Of a stretch of DNA of 64,000 bases, positions 32,686 to 44,942 are shown in pieces. The DNA lies in contig CM039126.1 of the NCBI GenBank assembly GCA_022036555.1, positions 30,837,925 through 30,901,924 on the forward strand, read 5' to 3'. A program made the translations under genes and the position numbers. The DNA comes from Microstegium vimineum (lineage: Eukaryota > Streptophyta > Magnoliopsida > Poales > Poaceae). The notes under the pieces are model-generated. The model made no database searches. It was not told where the DNA came from and saw only the letters and a list, made by a program, of their open reading frames with translations. The first letter of the stretch is position 1, and every line of letters starts with the position of its first letter.

Positions 32686-35600
32686 TCTCATGACCTTGCC
32701 CAAAAGTCTCCAGTTGAACTCTACAACAAAAGTCGTGAAAGGTTCATGTTGTCCGGAAACAGAGAAAATGCCGGGAAAATATTCCGAACCCCAGTCCGAG
32801 CGCAACCGACGATATTTTTGACCGGCGTTGACCGGCAATTTGGAGATCTCGCATGGCAACGCGCATTGAATGGAAGTCGTTCAAACATCGAGACCTGAAT
32901 TAGAGCAAAAAATGGTGAAATAGATGACCGAAGATCGCGGAATGCCAGTTTTTTAGTACCCGCAAGGTTTTCTTTAGGAATCAATAATTCGCAAACCATT
33001 TGGAGTTTGACTGTGGTTCTTGAAGCAAAACAATCTACTCGTCGAGACCTTCGCAACAGTGCAATCGGATTTGCGAAATAAGTTATGGTTTGTCAGTGGC
33101 AATTTTTGAGAATACCCCAATTTAAAGTGACAATTAATGAATTTGGGGAGAAGACGGGAAAGGGGAGTAAGAGCAGGGTCGGCTTCCTTCCTCCCCTTTC
33201 TTATGCCGAGCAGAACAGCAACAGAAGGCTCTTTCCCTCCTTGCTCCTCCTTCCTCTCCCTCAAGCTTTCTCCCTTCCATGGCTATGCCCTAGCCGCCTC
33301 TCCCCTTGGCGCCTCCCCGGCCTCTCCCTCTCTGCTGGGCAGGGCAGAGCCCCCTTGCAGGCCGCCGGTGCTCTGCTGCGTGCCGCTGCAGCTGCTGCTC
33401 TCGCAGAGCCTCGCCATGGCAGAGCCAAGGGCCGAGCAGGTGCTCCCCTGCTCCATGCAACCACAACCCCAGCGCTGCGAGCCCGAGCCCCAAGCCCTAG
33501 GGCATGAGCTACCCACCGACGCCGCCGTCATCATCCGCCGACGCCGCCGTCGTCCCCTCGCTATTGCTGCGGTGGAGGAACCCCGACGACCGGCACCGCT
33601 CCTTGGTGACCCCCACGGCAACCACGACGACGAGGACCAGCCCCATGCCCTCTCCATGGTTGTAAACGTCGAGAACGGCGACGATCCGCTCTCTCCTTCG
33701 TTTTCAGTTTTTCCGATTCCTGCAGCGATGTTCGAAAAATCATATAAATTCGTGGAAAAATCATATGAATGCGTGGTTGTGCTTGATGTAATCCATGTTA
33801 AATTCTCAACAGAGAAGGTCTATTGGATGTCATGTGTTACTTTGATTTGATTGCTGTAAAAATCGATTTGTGCAGTTAGGTTTAGAATGTGATTTGTGTG
33901 AATTAAATATTTGATGTCGATAAGGAGTGCTCCAAAAATTGTGAAATAATTATGGTGTATTCTTAGTGTTATGAAAACTATATGGTTGAAATTTCATAAC
34001 TACAGGTTGGATAATTTGTGAGTTAGGAAAATAACAAAGGTCATATTTGCTGTTTTGGACTTCATGCATGATCTCTGAATATTAATGTTTTTCGTGTATA
34101 AAATGTTGTTTTCCGTTGGTATGGTGAATAACAAAGTTGTAGATAATGATATGATGAATCTTGTGTTAAATTTTCATGGCCATATCTTTAGTAGTTTGAG
34201 AGATATGGATTTAGCAGGTTCATGTTTGAAAACTATCATTCTCTGGACATATCTGAATGTTTGTGTTGTTTGACCAAGTTAAACTTGGAATCATGTTTTG
34301 AGTAGGTGGAAACATTTGTAGTGCTTTTTGAAGATTTCTATAATGTCTAAGTTCATATTTTTAGGAGTTCTAAATCTTCAATTATGACTGTTTAAAGTAG
34401 ACTGACAGAATCTGTCCGCTTTTTGGACAGAGATGCATTCTTTGCTTGTTTAGTGTTTGTTAAGCTTTGCATCATGTTGATATGTTTATAAGGAACATGT
34501 AGAGAACTTAATCACCTTTCCAAATATTCAAGAACCATATGTGTTGGATAAGTAGAACTTTATTTATGCTTCTCTGAACTTCAGCTTGGTTGTATGTTTA
34601 ATTTGTCTCACTCATTTGTGGGCTGCATGTGCAGTGTCTGTTAAACAATCCTTTTCATGATGTGAATGTGGTTTTCTGTAGTTGCAATGAATAGAAATGT
34701 TGAACATAATGTTGTAAGTTTTCTAAAATGTCTAGAACCATCTTTCTATCACTTATAGAACTCAAGTTATGAACATTTCAAGTTATATGTCAAATCTGTC
34801 CAAAGTATGGACAGAGATGCTCTCTTATGCTTGTTTAACCTTGTTAATTATGGAATCACCATGTTCTGATAATAAGAATGTTTTAGATAACTTAATAAGG
34901 TTTCTCTAAAGTTAAGATTCATGCTTTTGGGATAATTCTAACTCAAGTTATGAATGTTAAATGTAATGTTACTTTTCTGTCCTTTTTAGGCAGGTCTGAA
35001 ACAATTGCATAATTGACTTGTTTAACCTTTGAATTAGCTTTTGGTGGTAACAACAATGTTGTAGATAATTTCAATATCTTTCCAGAATGTCTAAGATCAT
35101 CTCTTTTGGATGCTTATATCTCCGCTTATGATTGAAACCGTGACTGTGGTTTTGCTGTCCCAAATTTGCATGTATGAGTTAATTACTGTAACTTGTTCTT
35201 GCTAGCTGCATATATTAAATGAACTTGATGGATGAATACTTGTCATGGTTTGACTTGATTTTAATATTAGATCATGCTTGAAGTGTTTTTTATCTTCTAT
35301 GTTAAGCTTGGGTGATATTTAGCTAAACAGTCCTAAGTGACTAAGTATGTCATGTAATGTGCTTTTATCTCCTAAGTTATGATCTAGTTATAGTTGATAA
35401 TTAAATCTAAGTGCCTATGTAGGTCATGTATGATCTGGTATTTATCTTGATTGATTAACTAAATAGCTCTTGGGCTTATCTTTATTTCATACAATGGCTT
35501 GATTGAGTTAGTAAATATGTTGCACTTGATATGTTTGCTATCCTCTTGTGATATGTTCGAGTGATAACTAGTTTAATAATTCCGAGTGCTTATATATGTG

Positions 35601-37424
35601 TGTGGCATAGTCTTGTGCTTATGTTGGATGCTCGTATATGTATCTCTTGTGACCATTCTCCGCATTCATACATGTGCATCTTGCATCTTATTTAGGTACG
35701 CTAGGTACACTACGTGGAGATATGGTGGTTGGAGCCAAACCCGAAGACGGTGTTTGGTGGAGCCAACCTAAAGATGGTGTTGGTGAACGAATCCAAAAGA
35801 CTGAACAACCAAGAGTACAAGCGTTGATCTGAAGAACTCGCCCAGCGAGTGTCACCTAACCATCGCTGACTTGTGTCGGTTCCCAAGGCAAGCCCCGGAG
35901 CATCATATGCCTCCTACCCTCTTTTTAAAGTATTCACTTCAATTCACAATATTGCTTGTGCATTAAGTTAGTAAGAGTTGAATGAAACCCCTTTACTGCA
36001 TTACCTTCCTTGTCCACTAAAAAGAACCTTGTAGGCCCAGGATCGAAACAAATGCTTAGCCATGCTTAGACCGATAGAAGTCAGGTGATTCCTGTCACCT
36101 GCGAGATATAGGATGATACTGGTCACAGTTGACTATATTTGCTATCGTGGAAAATAACCATGTGGAAGTAATAAATCGAGACCGGGCGAACCAGGTGTAT
36201 GTGAACCACTTGACTTGGAGGTCTTGTGAGAGGGTTCTCTCCGCCTGTGTCGTTAGGCAATGGATCGTGGTAGGACATCTACCGAGATTGAACGCATGCC
36301 TCCTTCATAGCTGGCCGAATAACTCGTTTCGACCGTGAAGCCTAACTCTGTACGTTCGGGTCGGAATCCCCTCCTAGTTGGGTCATGAAGGACCGCGAGC
36401 GGCATACTAGACCGTGGGCAAGTATCCTGATCATCCTGGCCTGGCACCAAGGGCAGGCAATGCTTGATCGACCTGGCTATCCGTGAATCGATATTCATGC
36501 CGGTACCGGGGGACCCGTGGCTACCCGAGCTATATTGAAGGTGACCCGCAAAAGACAACCCGGCCGGGAAGGCTTGGGTGTGATTGAGGAATAAATTTCT
36601 AGCTGGATAGGAATTCGATTCGAATCGCAGTCTCTCCCCGTCAGTGAGAAACTTGAAAGATCTTCCTCCCACTGTAGAAACTTCAACTCTAATAAGTAAC
36701 CAAAAGATGGTTATATGGTTTACATGCCAAACTGGATATGGTTACTATTGTGATGCTTTAATTAAGTGATTGCTATAGATCTGGTGCAAATCTAGACTTG
36801 GTAAGCTTCATTAATCTCGATGCTAAAATGTTGATTAAAATATTGAAAGATAGGGCTCAAGGTAGTAATGCTCTTTTATGCAAAATTTATGTTATCTTGT
36901 CAACTCCACCATATGAGCCTCGCATATCCATGGGAGTCTTTTATTTCTCTCCTGTCGAGTAAGTCTAGCTGAGTACATTCGAGTACTCAGGGTTTATCCC
37001 ACCCTGTTGTAGGTGAAGGGCTTCGTCCTGCTGAAGGAGTGGTTAACCACCGGTGGGCTCGGTGATTCTATAGTTACTTCTTATCTATATGTTGTTGTTG
37101 GAGGATGTCACTTAAGCTAGCAATGTATTCCAACTTATGTTACTATAATGATTTCAAAGCAATGTTGTTTCATTAAACAGCTTGAACTCAGACTTGTATT
37201 ATTATTTCTAAGCTTATTTATAATATTATTTCCGCTGCAAAACTCTATGTAAGTGATTGGTGTTTACTTAATCAAGCGATCTGGGATGGGTTTGCTCATT
37301 TACCAGGGTCCTTCGGGATACTCAGTAGACTATCGAACTGGTATAAGTGAGAGTATGTGCGTGTCAATGTGTTAAACGAGGACAGTCATGCTTGATCTTA
37401 TATTAGTTGGGCGGTTCCGTGACA
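32686..37424 (+). repeat. Long gypsy LTR (Tekay/Retrosat-like), probably 5'-truncated
   Basis: About 4.7 kb with no internal element attached. The right end reads GGGCGGTTCCGTGACA (37409-37424), a typical end for the long LTRs of grass Tekay-like gypsy elements, and a stretch with repeated AAGTTGTAGATAAT-like phrases (34135, 35059) and AAGCCCCGGAGCATCA (35891) fits the same LTR type. The left end does not begin with TG and no TSD is shared with 37425-37429, so the left end seems cut at the palindrome break. The GC-rich ORFs at 33085-33850 and their antisense shadows are not regarded as genes. Confidence 0.55.
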
Positions 37425-37622
37425 CTTGTGTCCCTCGATTCGCTTGCAGGAAAATCCTTCTTGGCGAGGTCAATCAAGTTGTGCTTGGTTGATAACCAAC
37501 GGAGCAGTGGTGTAACGGTTGCAGGGTTCGAATCGTGTCTGATTTGAAGTTGGATCGCCAACGTCGAGATCTCCACAAGTCGAATTTATTGGTTACCTCA
37601 CGGAAGATCTGGCCAGTCCTCA
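37425..37622 (+). repeat. 5' LTR stub of right chromovirus copy
   Basis: Last 198 bases of the LTR, CTTGTGTCCCTCGATTCGCT ... CCAGTCCTCA, matching 41473-41669 closely. The first ~655 bases of this LTR are gone, replaced by the long LTR ending at 37424. Confidence 0.9.
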
Positions 37623-37627
37623 TTAAT

Positions 37628-37638
37628 TGGTATCAGAA
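37628..37638 (+). promoter_or_regulatory. Primer binding site of chromovirus
   Basis: TGGTATCAGAA lies 5 bases after the LTR stub, the usual initiator-Met tRNA primer site of chromoviruses. Confidence 0.85.
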
Positions 37639-38940
37639 TTTTAGGTTTACCGCGAGGTATAATCTCGTTTGCATTAGATTCTTATTTTTTCATTACCAAG
37701 AGTCCACAAAAAGCCTAAAAAATATTTCAATTTTTTTTGTCCTATCACCCTTTGTGCCTTGCAATTTCATTTTCATATTTGCTTTGTTGAGTTTGTGTCT
37801 GTGGTTGAGTCCAGTTGCTGGTTTCATTTGTATCATCGTCGTACTTCAACTGCACCATTGTTGTTCTTTGTTTCCTCCGCTATCCCATCCACCGTTCCCA
37901 AACAAAAAGTCGAAGCCACCATATTACTCGACTTACCACTGCTAGCCGCCTTGTGTGATCTCTCGCCGCCGCGCTAACCCTAGATAGGTTGTCAGCCGTC
38001 GTTATTTTCTCCTGCATTGCAGCCCTCCTTACATCATCTGGCGAAGACCTACTGCTATTAGTCACAGGGATGATTGATCCTGTGATCGGTGTTGGAGTTT
38101 AGGGACGCTTTGCCCTAACTATCGCCGTCGTCGTGTTGTGCCTTCCGAAAAACATAACTTGAGATAACTTCGGTAGAATAGGCATAACTTTTCGCTCGTT
38201 TGTCAGAAAAATCTGAAAAAAATTGTGGAGCTTCCTGACACCATTTGGAGCCGACCCAAACTCACCTTCGGTCTGTTTGGTTTCATCAAAATTGCCAATA
38301 AATCGGGAAAATAAAGAAAAAAAATTGTCAAAGTTTTGCACGCTTTTCAGAGAACTTGCTGATTTTCTGTAGACCACATCCCACCTCAGTTCAAGGTGCC
38401 AATTTTTGTGGTTGTATCTTTTGTGATTCTTGTTCAGAGAAAAATATAAAAAAATAGTGAAAAAATTAAAAAGTTTGATTCCTACTAGTGCCTTTTGGAA
38501 AAATCCGGGGAAATTCAGAAAAAAGGAAAAATCTAGGCTATTTGCTTGTTCTGTGAGTTCTTTCCATCGTCCTTTGTTTCACCATGTTGCGCTACGTCTA
38601 GACACATCTTAGCTAGAAATTCTGATTTGTACTTTCAAAACTTATTGAACTTAGCTAAATCTGCACTCGTCAATTGCTAATCCTTGCTAATCATAGTGTG
38701 CCTTCCCAAAGCTCTACATATACTTCTGTCAGCACAGGTTCATCTTGTAACTGTTACCACGCTCAACAACAAATTGTCTCGCCGATTTGGTTTTGCTCTT
38801 GTTTGGCTTTGGTAAGAACACTTGCAAGACGGTGGTAAGCCGCTTGTTATTTTGCATTCCACTTTCACCACCACCACCACTTGGTTCCTTTTAGTTGATA
38901 GGGATAATACTTTGGTGTTGTTTTTTTCTATCTTCTAACC
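37639..38940 (+). other. Long untranslated leader of chromovirus
   Basis: 1.3 kb with no supported gene. AT-rich with short ORFs on both strands (37535-37945, 38099-38377) that lack domains. A long leader is common in elements of this type. Confidence 0.5.
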
Positions 38941-39890
38941 ATGGCCGGATCTCTGACGGATTTCAATGAGTGCGTGTCCAAGGACAAGCTTACAACGTTC
39001 ATCACTGAACACCACAATCTTATGAACGAGCTGATGCGCAACGTGAACAATCTGGTCACTCGCATTGAGCAGGTTGAGCAACGTCGTCCACCTCATCGTT
39101 ATAATGATGAAGATGGGGATGTTTTTTACGATGGAGATGTGGATGCTGACGGTGATGCATGCAACCATCGCCACTACAACTTCAATCGTCGTGGTATGGG
39201 AGGTAATAATCATGGTAATAATGATCCTTTTACTAAAATTAAATTTCTCCTACCTCCTTTTGTTGGAAATATTGATCTTGAGGCATACTTAGATTGGAAG
39301 CTTGATGTTCAACAAAAATTTGATTCTCCTAATGTCCCTGTTGAGCATAGAGTTAGACTTGCTACTAGTGAGTTTACTAATTTTGCTTTGGTTTGGTGGA
39401 GTGATCTTGCAATGCTGGTAATGCTGCTGCTGTACCTCAAACTTGGAATGTTTTAAAGCAACGCATGAAATCTTGTTTTGTTCCTCCTTATTACTAACGT
39501 GATTTACGTTTGAAGCTACAAACTTTAAAACAAGGCCATAAAGGCGTAGAAGCATACTATCAGGAATTGCTTATTGGTTTAGCATGTTGTGGTATAAATG
39601 AAGATGATAATGATGCTAGTGCTAGATTCTTTGGTGGCTTAAACCATGATATACAGAATGTTCTTGATTACAAAAAATGGTGCAATTTTTCCCAATTATA
39701 TCATCTTGCTACTAAGGCCAAACGAGAAGTACAGGGACGCACACAATAACAACCTTTCAGATCTAACACTTGGAGGAATTTTCAACAGCGCTCCGAGCCG
39801 GAGACGCCAAAGTCATCTACACCTCCACACTCTTCCGGGGTAAGTAAATTGTCTAATCTGCAGTTTCAGTCGAAGAAAGGTACCACTCTG
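38941..39890 (+). pseudogene. gag: Chromovirus gag, right copy, broken
   Basis: ATG at 38941 (MAGSLTDFNECVSKDKLTTF). After an acidic/His-rich segment comes the capsid core: IKFLLPPFVGNIDLEAYLDW, FDSPNVPVEHRVRLATSEF, FALVWWSDL. Two frame breaks follow (near 39410 and about 39500), and the rest (QTLKQGHKGVEAYYQELLIG, ARFFGGLNHDIQNVLDYKKW) is at 39510-39749. The zinc knuckle expected after this is weak or lost (SSKIICTDANAWDMS in a shifted frame near 39920). Confidence 0.8.
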
Positions 39891-39891
39891 G

Positions 39892-40819
39892 GTGCTTCTA
39901 CTAGCTCTTCCTCCCCTAGCTCGAAAATCATTTGCACCGATGCAAATGCATGGGACATGTCATGAAGGAGTGCCCAGTCAGCGTGCTTTCATTGCTACTG
40001 AGGATGGATATGTAAGTGCTAGTGATGTTGAAGATAATTTAGCCCTTGCTGCTAACATTACTGTAGATTCCACCGAGGGCGATCAAGACGAGGAGACCAT
40101 TGATTCCATGGCTATCACCGTAGACTACCCTAGCCTTCTTGTGCAGCGTGTGTTGAGTTCACGTGTGGGACATGAAGAAGAGATGAAGATCCAGCACCAC
40201 AATTTGTTCCACATGTATCTCATTGTGCAGGGTTGTCGTGTTCTCATCATCATTGATAGCGGGAGTTGCAACAACTTGGTGAGTTCAGATTTGGTTGAGA
40301 AGCTTGGCTTGACCACACGACAACATTCGCATCCATATAAAACTTCAATGGTTCAATAATAGTGGTATGACTAAGGTAACTAAATCAGCCCACATTAGCT
40401 TTTTCACAGGTTTTTATTATGATACTGCTGATTTTGATGTTGTACCTATGCAAGCTTGTTCAATTTTGTTGGGACGTCCATGGAAATTTGATAATGATGC
40501 TTTACACCATGGTAGAACTAATACATACACTTTCATACATAAGGACAAGAAAATTACTTTGCTGCCTTTGTCTCCTATGGATATTGTTAAACATGCTCAA
40601 GAGATTAAAAATAAACCTCCGCTAAACATTGATAAAAATAATGGGCTTAAGTTACCAGGAGGTGCTTTTCTTGCTACAACATCTGCTATTGCTGAGTTAT
40701 GTGATAATCCTGATGCACCATGTTATAGTATGTTTTGTCAACCTATTATGTCTTGTGCATTGCCTGCTATCACTAACCTTTTGCAGGAGAACGACTTCAA
40801 TTCTACAAGGAGGGGATGA
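39892..40819 (+). pseudogene. Chromovirus aspartic protease, right copy
   Basis: Two abutting frames (39892-40359 and 40367-40819). Active site VLIIIDSGSCNNLVSS; later block MQACSILLGRPWKFDNDALH, followed by KKITLLPLSPMDIVK. The final TGA stop at 40817-40819 is also the TG start of the 3' LTR, with the polypurine tract ACAAGGAGGGGA immediately before it inside the coding frame. So the element's coding region ends with protease and there is no room for RT, RNase H or integrase. Confidence 0.85.
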
Positions 40820-41669
40820 TGAGGACATCGCCATGATGGAGTCAAGGACGACTACAATTCAAGACGGGGAGGATGATGAGGACATCACCACGCTGGACAC
40901 ATCTACGCCATCGTCTTTCCCATGTTGCAACTCATCTCCAACTCAGCTGCCACGTCACTCTCGGATTCAGCAGACACGTCGTCAATGTTTCGGTCATAAC
41001 TCCCTCATACGACATCGAAACAAGGTGATCTTGTACTCGTTGGAAAGGGGACAATGACGCCGTCATTTTGGATCTGGTCCCAGATCTAGAGGGTCCGTGG
41101 ATTATTTTGTGTGACCACGGCAAGGTGTTGTGTCACCTATTTTGGGCCAACTTGGCCATGTATCGAGTCGGGCCTTAAGCCCAAGTTGTGGTCGCCCCCC
41201 CTAGTCACCTGCAATCCTAGGACGTCTCTCCTTTATATTCCACGTAGTCGCCTCCGTTGAGACTCGGGTTTTGTTTTAGAGTTTAGTTTTCTATCGAGAA
41301 ACTGAATCATTCATTGTAACTGTGTCGATTAGTCCTTTTACAGTGATCCAGGGCCCCCGTTCTTGATCTCCTCCACTGTGTCGATTAGTCCTTTGGAACC
41401 GAGTTCTCAAACCCTCTATTGATATTCGCGTCATTCATATTTGTTTTAGATTGCGTGATTAAACCTTCTTGCTTGTGTCCCTCGATTCGCTTGCAGGAAA
41501 AGCCTTCATGGCGAGGTTAATCAAGTTGTGCTTGGTTGATAACCAACGGAGCAATGGTGTAATGGTTGCAGGGTTCGAATCGTGTCTGATTTGAAGCCGG
41601 ATCGCCAACATCGAGAACTCCATAAGTCAAATTTATCGGTTACCTCACGGAAGATCAAGCCAGTCCTCA
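40817..41669 (+). repeat. 3' LTR of gag-pro chromovirus, right copy
   Basis: 853 bases, TGATGAGGACATCGCC ... CCAGTCCTCA. The left-arm LTR (856 bases) is nearly identical in inverted orientation. TTTATATTC at 41231-41239 may serve as TATA box. Confidence 0.9.
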
Positions 41670-41853
41670 TCAAAGATGCCCGTGGTCTTTGAGGACGTGG
41701 TGGTTGAGGAGGCATGCCACTGGAAGTGTCCATGGCATCAGAAGTTGCATCATCTTCCTCCTCACCAATAACTCCTCGGGAAGGACCACCTTGCTCAAAG
41801 CGAGCAAATTGTGCCCCCTCGCGTGCTCTCCTACTGGAACCTGCAACACCTCT

Positions 41854-42780
41854 TTACCTACTTCCTTGATCTAAATCAAGGGTTAGTTGGCGGGTCCTAT
41901 ACAACTGATGTTTCTCATTTGGGAGAGGAACCTCAGTTGTATGACCACTATAAATCATTTTGAGGCCACCTCTTGGACCTCTTTTCAGCATTTGAGCATG
42001 TATAAGATATTCTTTAGAAATTACTGGTCTAGGTGCATTAATGTATTCAAAAGGGTAGGTTCCATCTAGCAAGTTCATTGATTTGGCAAGACGAGTGATT
42101 AAAGATGTAAATTGAATGGGTCTATTTCTTTCAATCGATCTATGCCAAAAAGCTACTAAACATTTTATAGGAGAGACATGAACTTTATGAACCATGGCAT
42201 ATAACAATTTTAACTCTATAGCTCTTAGCATGGTAACATCATTTCCAGGAAACATAGTCATGCTCATCCAAAGGTGAATAAAATGAAGGGTTGGATTATG
42301 AATTTCCCCAGGTTTGGGGTTGGAGCAATCATGCAAAGTAGATATGGACATCCAAAATTCCTTCTTGTTACATCTACTTATGGCAGTGTCTAAGTCTAGC
42401 AAGCATGTGTCATCGAAACCAAGAGCAACATTTAGTTGGCTCCAAGTAAGATTAAAGCTTTGGTTAAACATGTGGAAAGATATTTCATCATGAGAGACTT
42501 GTAGAGAGCACAAGAACTCTATGGTGAGCAATTTAATTCCAAGTTCATCATCTACTTGCTAGAAACCAGACCAACCAATGATAGAGAAGATGATATTAAA
42601 TTCAACATCCATACCTGCGTTGGCGAGGAGAGTTGGATCCACAATCCTAGTATGCTCAAAGGAGCGTTCCTGAAGAGAGAGGTACTTCTGGTACTCTAGT
42701 TGGTTAAACCAGAGACCACTTTGTTGATCGTACGATCTCATCGGGGGCACCATGAGTGCACCAAAATGAGGTACTTCCAT
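41854..42780 (-). pseudogene. Inverted copy of Athila extra ORF
   Basis: Minus-strand frames 42559-42780 and 41854-42531 reproduce the protein of 29591-30457. A TGG codon of the left copy is TAG here (42559-42561), and a few amino-acid changes occur (H for R, V for I). The N-terminal piece and the upstream 988 bases are missing or partly so. Confidence 0.85.
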
Positions 42781-43008
42781 CGGTGCTTCTTCCTCCTCCT
42801 GAGGTTGTCCTTCGCTTGGGATGTTATCCCAAGTGTCGGTCGATCCCCCCTAGGCCTCTTTTGCTTTTTTTCTTCCATTAAGGTCACCTCATGTCCCCTA
42901 TTAAAGGAAGCAAGCTTAGGGTGCCTAGGGGTGCCTAAACCTGGTCAAGTTTCGGTGTTAATCAACTCTCAAGGTTTTATTCAATCTAAACTTTATTTTG
43001 CTAAGTTT

Positions 43009-43689
43009 CACGACTCATATGTTCCATGAATGTTTATCTCCCTTATGGAAATGATGAATAGTTGCTCTGCTAAATGTTTCTCTAGTACTTAGTTTACAAC
43101 TTGGTATTTCTCTAAGTATGGATTACTTGGCTTAAATGAAACCATCATGAACCTGAAACTTTTGTGGGTTGCAAATGCTATAACTAATTCTAAGTTGTTG
43201 TGAGACATGATATAACAAGACAAGAGTTGATATAATTTTATTCTAAAACAAGAATGACTATCGAAGATTTATTTTTTAAAAATGACAAAAACACTTTTTG
43301 TTCCTCAATGGTGAAAAATTCCTACCAAAGCCATATATGCTCTTTCATGATATAAGCTTTCTACATAAGCTGTTTACTTTGTGTTGAGTTTGGTCAACTT
43401 TTGTGACCCTTGTTGAGAGACTTATCATGCTCCCAAGATCAAGATCACGTACACACCACATATATATATGCTGCTTCTACACTGGAAGTACGCAAAAACA
43501 TGCCTTTGATTTTCCACAAAAATTCACGCTCCATGTTATAATAGAATATCTCTCTAGTATATTGCTAGTAAATGAGACATAGACTATGCAAAATTATGAA
43601 AAAGAAGAAAAAAATTGGGACACATGAAGGTCCCATGTCTTAGAAAAAAATGATGAGCATATGAAAGCTCATAGAAAAATAAAGATAGT
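43009..43689 (+). other. Athila 3' untranslated region, first part
   Basis: No gene. AT-rich. The stretch around 43380-43500 (GTCAACTTTTGTGACC, ACACTGGAAGTACG) has counterparts in inverse orientation in the second Athila remnant near 56940-57060, which supports the assignment to Athila 3' sequence. Confidence 0.6.
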
Positions 43690-44942
43690 TGTTGACACCT
43701 CTTAAGTATCAATTTCAAGTGTCAACTAAGCAGAAGAAAGGATATATTTGCAACACACCAGCTAGACAAAGGGTTTTAACTAACATAATTCCACGAGTTT
43801 TGGTGTTTATCTGTTTCTGCAGGGAGACAACTGCAAAATAGTAAAAGAGGCCCATAAGTAAGGATTACATAGACACATAACACCTCCGTACGAAAAAGAG
43901 CAATCTAGAAGACTCCAGAACCAAGCCCCTGGAAGGAGGGGCCCACCTGTCAGCAGGGTAGGGCGAGCGCCCTCCCCCTACGGCGGCTGCCCAGGGTCAG
44001 GAACCAATGAGGCTCCGCCTTCTGGATTAGGGTTCCACCGCCTTTGAGGATCAATCTAACCCCTCCATTAAGGTCGGTTTGATCTGACGGTTGACATTCA
44101 TTTGAGGGGGCTATATAAGGAGGACCCCTGCCCCCTGGCTAAAGGCAATCCATTATTCATTTGCATATTTTCCAGAGAGGATCCCTTATGGATCTATTCT
44201 CTAGGGCTTAACATTCAAGAGAAACTATCCTTAGTTTCTATGTGAGATTAGAGTTTACTCTTCTAGATTGAGAGAGATAGAGTGGAGGTGAGGATTGGAG
44301 GAAGCCCAGCCTGTCGGTGTCTCCTCTCCAGTTTGTATCTACGGGATCAAGTCTCCTAACCCGAGGCTTGTTCCTAGGATTTCTTCGGTATTTCAACTTC
44401 TAATTCTAGTAAGTTCTCTGTTTTATTATTCTTTGGTTTGTGAGTTTACTTTATTCTCTTCGCGTAGAGAGTAGGGTAATCGTCTCTAGCGTAAACGTGG
44501 TGTTTGGGCTAAGATACTCATAGATATCCCCTGTCTAGCCGGACCTGTGGAAGTAGCTCGGAACGTGACAATTCTCTAGATACCTTTGGATTCCACAATC
44601 CCGTTAGAAGGATCGGTAGGGTTTATAGGCCGCGTGTTAAGCATCCTCTAAGGTGTCTCTTATCACGACGGTTCTCCCCAATAGAATAATAGCGCATATT
44701 TTTTCATAGACTAGAACGAGAGTGCAGTTGCGGTCTTCTCTATATCCTCATATCAAAATCACCTTGTTTGTAGCCTAAAGGATAGTATCGATAGATTTGG
44801 TTAGTCAGATGCACCCTTTCTCTCTGCCGAAAATCAAATTACGATACTCTGGATAATCTCTCGGGTGAAGTGCTCACCGGTATCCGTGCGTTTGCAGATT
44901 ATTTCCCAGTGATTCTTCTGTCTGCGTTAACAAATATTAACA
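43690..44942 (+). repeat. Solo LTR, Athila-like
   Basis: 1,253 bases, TGTTGACACCTCTTAAG ... ATATTAACA, with TATA box CTATATAAGG at 44111-44120, flanked by ATAGT (43685-43689) and ATAGC (44943-44947), a 5-base duplication with one mismatch. There is no second LTR or interior, so it is a solo LTR left by unequal recombination. Confidence 0.8.

Larger units (their letters stand above)
39663..43008 (-). repeat. Right arm of the giant inverted repeat
   Basis: Reverse complement of 28348-32685 with one large deletion (988 bases) and small indels; 3,346 bases. Content, left to right: chromovirus gag end, protease and LTR in plus orientation (39663-41669), then the Athila segment in minus orientation (41670-43008). 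The deletion joint at 42836-42840 falls at a shared ACAC. Confidence 0.95.

Noticed and set aside
33085..33850. Overlapping ORFs of 60-237 codons on both strands
   Set aside because: GC-rich stretch inside an LTR; frames are Arg/Pro/Ala-rich without domains and mirror each other.
32686..37424. Interpretation as a clean solo LTR with target duplication
   Set aside because: The left end has no TG start and no copy of CTTGT (37425-37429) precedes it.
41560..41590. GGTTCGAATC box B-like sequence in the chromovirus LTR (also 37540 and 30760)
   Set aside because: No acceptor stem, D-loop or anticodon arm can be drawn; it is simply part of the LTR.
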